This document shows positions 60,886 through 64,000 of a stretch of DNA of 64,000 nt, piece by piece. Within the stretch, counting starts at the first letter, position 1, and each line of letters starts with the position of its first letter. A program made the position numbers and the translations under genes. A model generated the notes under the pieces. That model saw nothing but the letters and a program-made list of their open reading frames with translations. It was not told the origin of the DNA and searched no databases. Origin of the DNA: Fasciolopsis buskii (lineage: Eukaryota > Platyhelminthes > Trematoda > Plagiorchiida > Fasciolidae); contig LUCM01000735.1 in assembly GCA_008360955.1 (NCBI GenBank), forward strand, positions 187,966 through 251,965, written 5' to 3'.

Positions 60886-61035
60886 CTTCAAATGGTGGTA
60901 GACTTCCTGGGTGCTCCGTGTGTCCTCTTCCACAGATGTCGGTGTACATGTCACCGTAAGTATCACATATCGCCTTTGATTGGTTTGAAACCAGGGTTTA
61001 ACAAGATTCCCTAGACGAATTACTAAAGACCAGTC
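60886..61035 (-). pseudogene. RTE-like LINE endonuclease scrap
   Basis: The minus-strand frame reads WSLVIRLGNLV, then RRYVILTVTCTPTSVEEDTR and STQEVYHHL. This fits the central endonuclease block (LxxxYAPTxxxEExxRxxFYxxL) of RTE-like elements, with YAPT changed to CTPT. The catalytic GDFN block that should follow was not found in frame. Only this block is recognisable, so the call is weaker than that at 26.2 kb. Confidence 0.42.
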
Positions 61036-62118
61036 AACCCGATGGAGAACGTGTGGAAGATCACAGGATAAACGGTGCACAGAACAGTTTAAGTAGGCTT
61101 GATAGAATAATGAACTATGATAGTTCCTGAACATTTTTGGTTACTCAAACCCAGTGTACAATATCATTCGAACTACACCACAACCAGGCATCAATGTAAA
61201 ATTGCAAAACCACCAACCTTGCAACAGCGTGCTCTGTTTTTCGTTACTGCTTTACGGAATCATGTACTCAAAACGGAAAATGAAAACTATGAATAACAGA
61301 TGATCGAATAAGAAATATTAAGTGGGCCAACAGTACAGATAGATTTTGACTACAAGAACTGCGGCAGTGAGCAATACGCTAACTGTCACCAGCCATCGCT
61401 TGGCGGATCGCGTGGACTACAACTTCGTAGTCCGAATGCATTTGCACCAACCAATCCGCTAAGTCAAATTCTCATACATTTTTGCTTTGTCAAAATCTGT
61501 ATAACTCGATCAATCCTCCAATCATTACCTGCCTCGCAGAACAGCATACAACGAGGCAGCCGCTATCTGGACATATGCAAAACCACCTTAATCTATTCTC
61601 ATTCAGCTTCTGTTCTAATGATTAAACGCCAGGATCTAGTGAGGCACGCTTAACTTCTCAGTTACTAAAGGAATTGTTCCATAGGATTCTGGCAATACTA
61701 CTGAACGACGGTGTTCAATCGCCTGGCAAATTCGCACGGTTGCCCTCAGCGGCAGTGTTTCCGAATCGTATAACAGCATCGATTCCATTGCTGTTGTGTA
61801 CGCTAGAACTTAAATCTATATGTGGATGTCACCAGGACGCCACAGATGCCTCGAATTCGTGAATACCAATCAAGCCTTCTGAATGTACGGAAACAATTCA
61901 TTCGATATACGATTGCCAATTAAGACATATCTACCCAAGTTGTTAAATCTATCTCCTTTGCATATTGTATCCCTTGCAAGAGCTAGCAAAGTTCGATGTC
62001 GAGAAAATTCAGTCCTACAACAGCATTTCTCACTTTACCTGCGCAAAACACATTTCATACTTACATGCTTTTTTGTTAGGGAGTTGAGACAAACCAGTAA
62101 CTTGCGTGGGTCTTCGCC

Positions 62119-62138
62119 CACACACACACACACACACA
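62119..62138. repeat. (CA)n microsatellite
   Basis: Ten CA dinucleotides. Confidence 0.9.
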
Positions 62139-62187
62139 TTGCAAACCAGAGAGTTTCTTGTGTGCGCAAATAGCCGTACCACAATTG

Positions 62188-62604
62188 TCAAAAAAGAATC
62201 GGGAGGCTTCCGTGGTCATCTGGTCGAAATTGTTGAAGAGAATAGATGAAAGAGGTTAATCTTGACCAGTACCACTTCTTGTGATAAACTCGAGTGAAGA
62301 TCACCGTGAGTACAAAGTCGGCTCTGGCCGTTCGCATACAGACGGGGTGAATGAAATGAATTTCTCTATCGCATTCCTCATTGGTAGACAATCTCACAAC
62401 TACACAATCGACTGAGTGGAATGCGGGCTTCATATCAGGAAGAACAAAGCTCGTGTGCAGATGTTCTACGATTTGCCGCTGAATGAAGAGTGGACTAATA
62501 CAAGGCTGTTCAAAATGCACCATAACAGAATTTAGCAAATTGTGACTGCGTGCGAGAAACCTGATGGGTGTTAAGAAGACCCCATAATATAATATTACTG
62601 CCAA
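62188..62604 (-). pseudogene. RTE-like LINE reverse transcriptase fragment
   Basis: A 138-codon minus-strand frame contains RT blocks in order: YYGVFLTPIRFLA (normally NYRGISLTPIxSKLLA), CISPLFIQRQIVEHLHT (normally CxDQIFxLRQIxEHRH) and VLPDMKPAFHSVD (normally FLDxxAAFDSVD, with the motif A aspartate kept). A looser stretch follows, then VRLSTNEECDREIHFIHPVC. The segment between the first two blocks is shortened by an internal deletion. The YADD-bearing motif C is absent downstream. The frame is still open despite divergence, but missing motifs make it a relic. LRQIxEH and AAFDSVD point to RTE/BovB-type elements, possibly the same lineage as the 26.2 kb endonuclease. Confidence 0.65.
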
Positions 62605-62609
62605 TCTTT

Positions 62610-64000
62610 TTTTATCAGCTGCACTAAATTTGACTAGAACCAGGTTTGAGAATGATTTGACCTTTTGGGAGCCTGAGACAACCTCGGGCGACTTAGTGCC
62701 GCAGACTGCCTGCTAGATTTGACGGCGAACATTGCGATATCACCGTTGGTGATCGTAAAAAGGTAGAAACTACAGGGTCAGGGGACGCAGAATGGTGGTG
62801 TCACCTCAGAGATTCCGGATGTCCGTGAAATGTGAGCAAGCCGATTATATGAACTTCTATGATCGGAATTTATTGCACTGCCTCAGTAAAACGCCTTCAG
62901 CAAAACACAAGTTAAACAGGCTTGCCGTTGACTGCTTTATGCAAATGCAATGGTATTCGTAATTAGGCAGCGCCTGATATTCGTGGACGATATGTCTTGT
63001 TAAAAAGGACCAAGGAGCTTTTGCGCTGGTCCTAAGACATCGTAGATATTTTATCAGGATAAGGTACTTAGAAGCTAATTCACTAACTCTATTGCTCTAA
63101 TCTGAAACTATTCAGTATTTTCGTCCCAAATTAACCATGGGGCATTGAGTCGAGGCTGACATTTCGGAAGTAAATCATCTTTATTCGGCCTGTGAAAGCC
63201 AATTAAACTTATCTAAAAGCCGTCGAAGAGTAATTCAGGGAATTTAAAGCTAATTTTCTTCAAAGTATGTCTTTCCGCACCCGCAAACTGACTGGGAACT
63301 CTGGGTGCATTTATTGGGTTTGACCGGGATCTCTTAAATCTGACACTGAGATAAGAGGAACGACCTCTCTGGAAAAACGTGATCTGCAATTTACTCTTTT
63401 TAACATTCCATAAGTGATTAATGAAATTAATTTATTCAGAGTTGACGCAATGTTTACTCCCAAACTATCCTGGGTCATTGTGATATCCAATCACTCATTC
63501 AATTTGTATAACTGTTCTAACTATGACATTCGAAGGAATTCTTGATGATATTATAAAGTTCAGTTTATTCACCAAACCTGTCCCAAAATGAAGCGATGGA
63601 AACTGAAAGGTTTATTAACGTTTTCTAGATAGAAATTTTATTATCTGCGAGCTAGAATGTCATTTCTAGCTACATTACCGATCATACATTCTAACTTTCG
63701 AGTGTGATATGAGCATGCTCTAGGTTTTGTTGGCAAACTTTACCGTGGAAATGTTCGCGGTGGGCATCATAATGTCCGCCGTGTAAGCTTTCTAAAACAG
63801 TAAACATCTTCATCCTCTCAAAATACTGACAACAGATAAAAAGTCAACGTGTAACAAATATCTCCATACACTTCGACCAACATTCTTTGGTTTAAATACA
63901 TCTGGACGATACAAGTTAATAAAAAAGTCCGTTTTCGTTGATTCTTGCTACACCCCTTACACCACAATATGTACGGAAAAATATTTTGCCTCACTGTGAA
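62610..64000. other. noncoding, no gene recognised
   Basis: The first 200 bases may be 5' sequence of the RT relic but no block was recognised. The rest shows no repeat, RNA or coding signal. Confidence 0.45.

Noticed and set aside
1..64000. CRISPR arrays, operons, prophage or plasmid functions
   Set aside because: No regularly spaced direct repeats, no bacterial gene density or ribosome-binding pattern, and the repeats present are eukaryotic retroelements.

Overview
This window is eukaryotic, repeat-rich and almost gene-free. No operons, Shine-Dalgarno-led ORFs or dense coding occur. Composition is about 60% A+T, and open frames on both strands are mostly short and unlike known proteins. 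Recognisable content is transposable-element debris: a CR1/Jockey-like LINE, RTE-like endonuclease and reverse-transcriptase fragments, two tRNA-derived SINE families, a 5S rRNA-derived segment joined to a SINE, hammerhead-ribozyme sequences and a family of long inverted-repeat (foldback) elements. The CR1-plus-RTE-plus-hammerhead mix and the lack of obvious CpG depletion fit an invertebrate with a large genome. A parasitic flatworm is my best guess, by inference only; nothing here fixes the species.

Layout. 1-19.9 kb: mostly unique-looking noncoding DNA with small microsatellites, one SINE-B copy (5.4 kb) and a tRNA-like fragment (8.8 kb). 20-30 kb: SINE-A copies at 20.0, 25.5 and 29.8 kb, SINE-B copies at 23.8 and 28.3 kb, and an RTE-like endonuclease relic at 26 kb. 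The 29.8 kb SINE-A abuts a 5S rRNA-like segment in the same orientation. 30-35 kb: three minus-strand open stretches that may be exons, including a 244-codon frame much longer than expected by chance, plus a G-free, C-rich tract at 33.5 kb with two G-quadruplex motifs on the minus strand. 35-37 kb: a small foldback element and a SINE-B copy. 39.2-40.7 kb: the decayed CR1-like LINE. 41.9 kb: an old SINE-A. 46.0 kb: a decayed hammerhead copy. 47.1 and 54.2 kb: two larger foldbacks related to the 35.3 kb one. 60.5 kb: an apparently intact hammerhead ribozyme on the minus strand. 60.9 and 62.4 kb: RTE-like endonuclease and RT relics.

I see no complete protein-coding gene and no convincing functional tRNA or rRNA gene. 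The region behaves like intergenic DNA or the inside of very long introns. The most interesting content is RNA-level: a hammerhead with every core position present and a diverged second copy 14.5 kb away, foldback arms with the same stem order but a broken core, and a 5S/tRNA composite retroposon. All identifications were made by eye from sequence and remembered family consensus; no database search was run.
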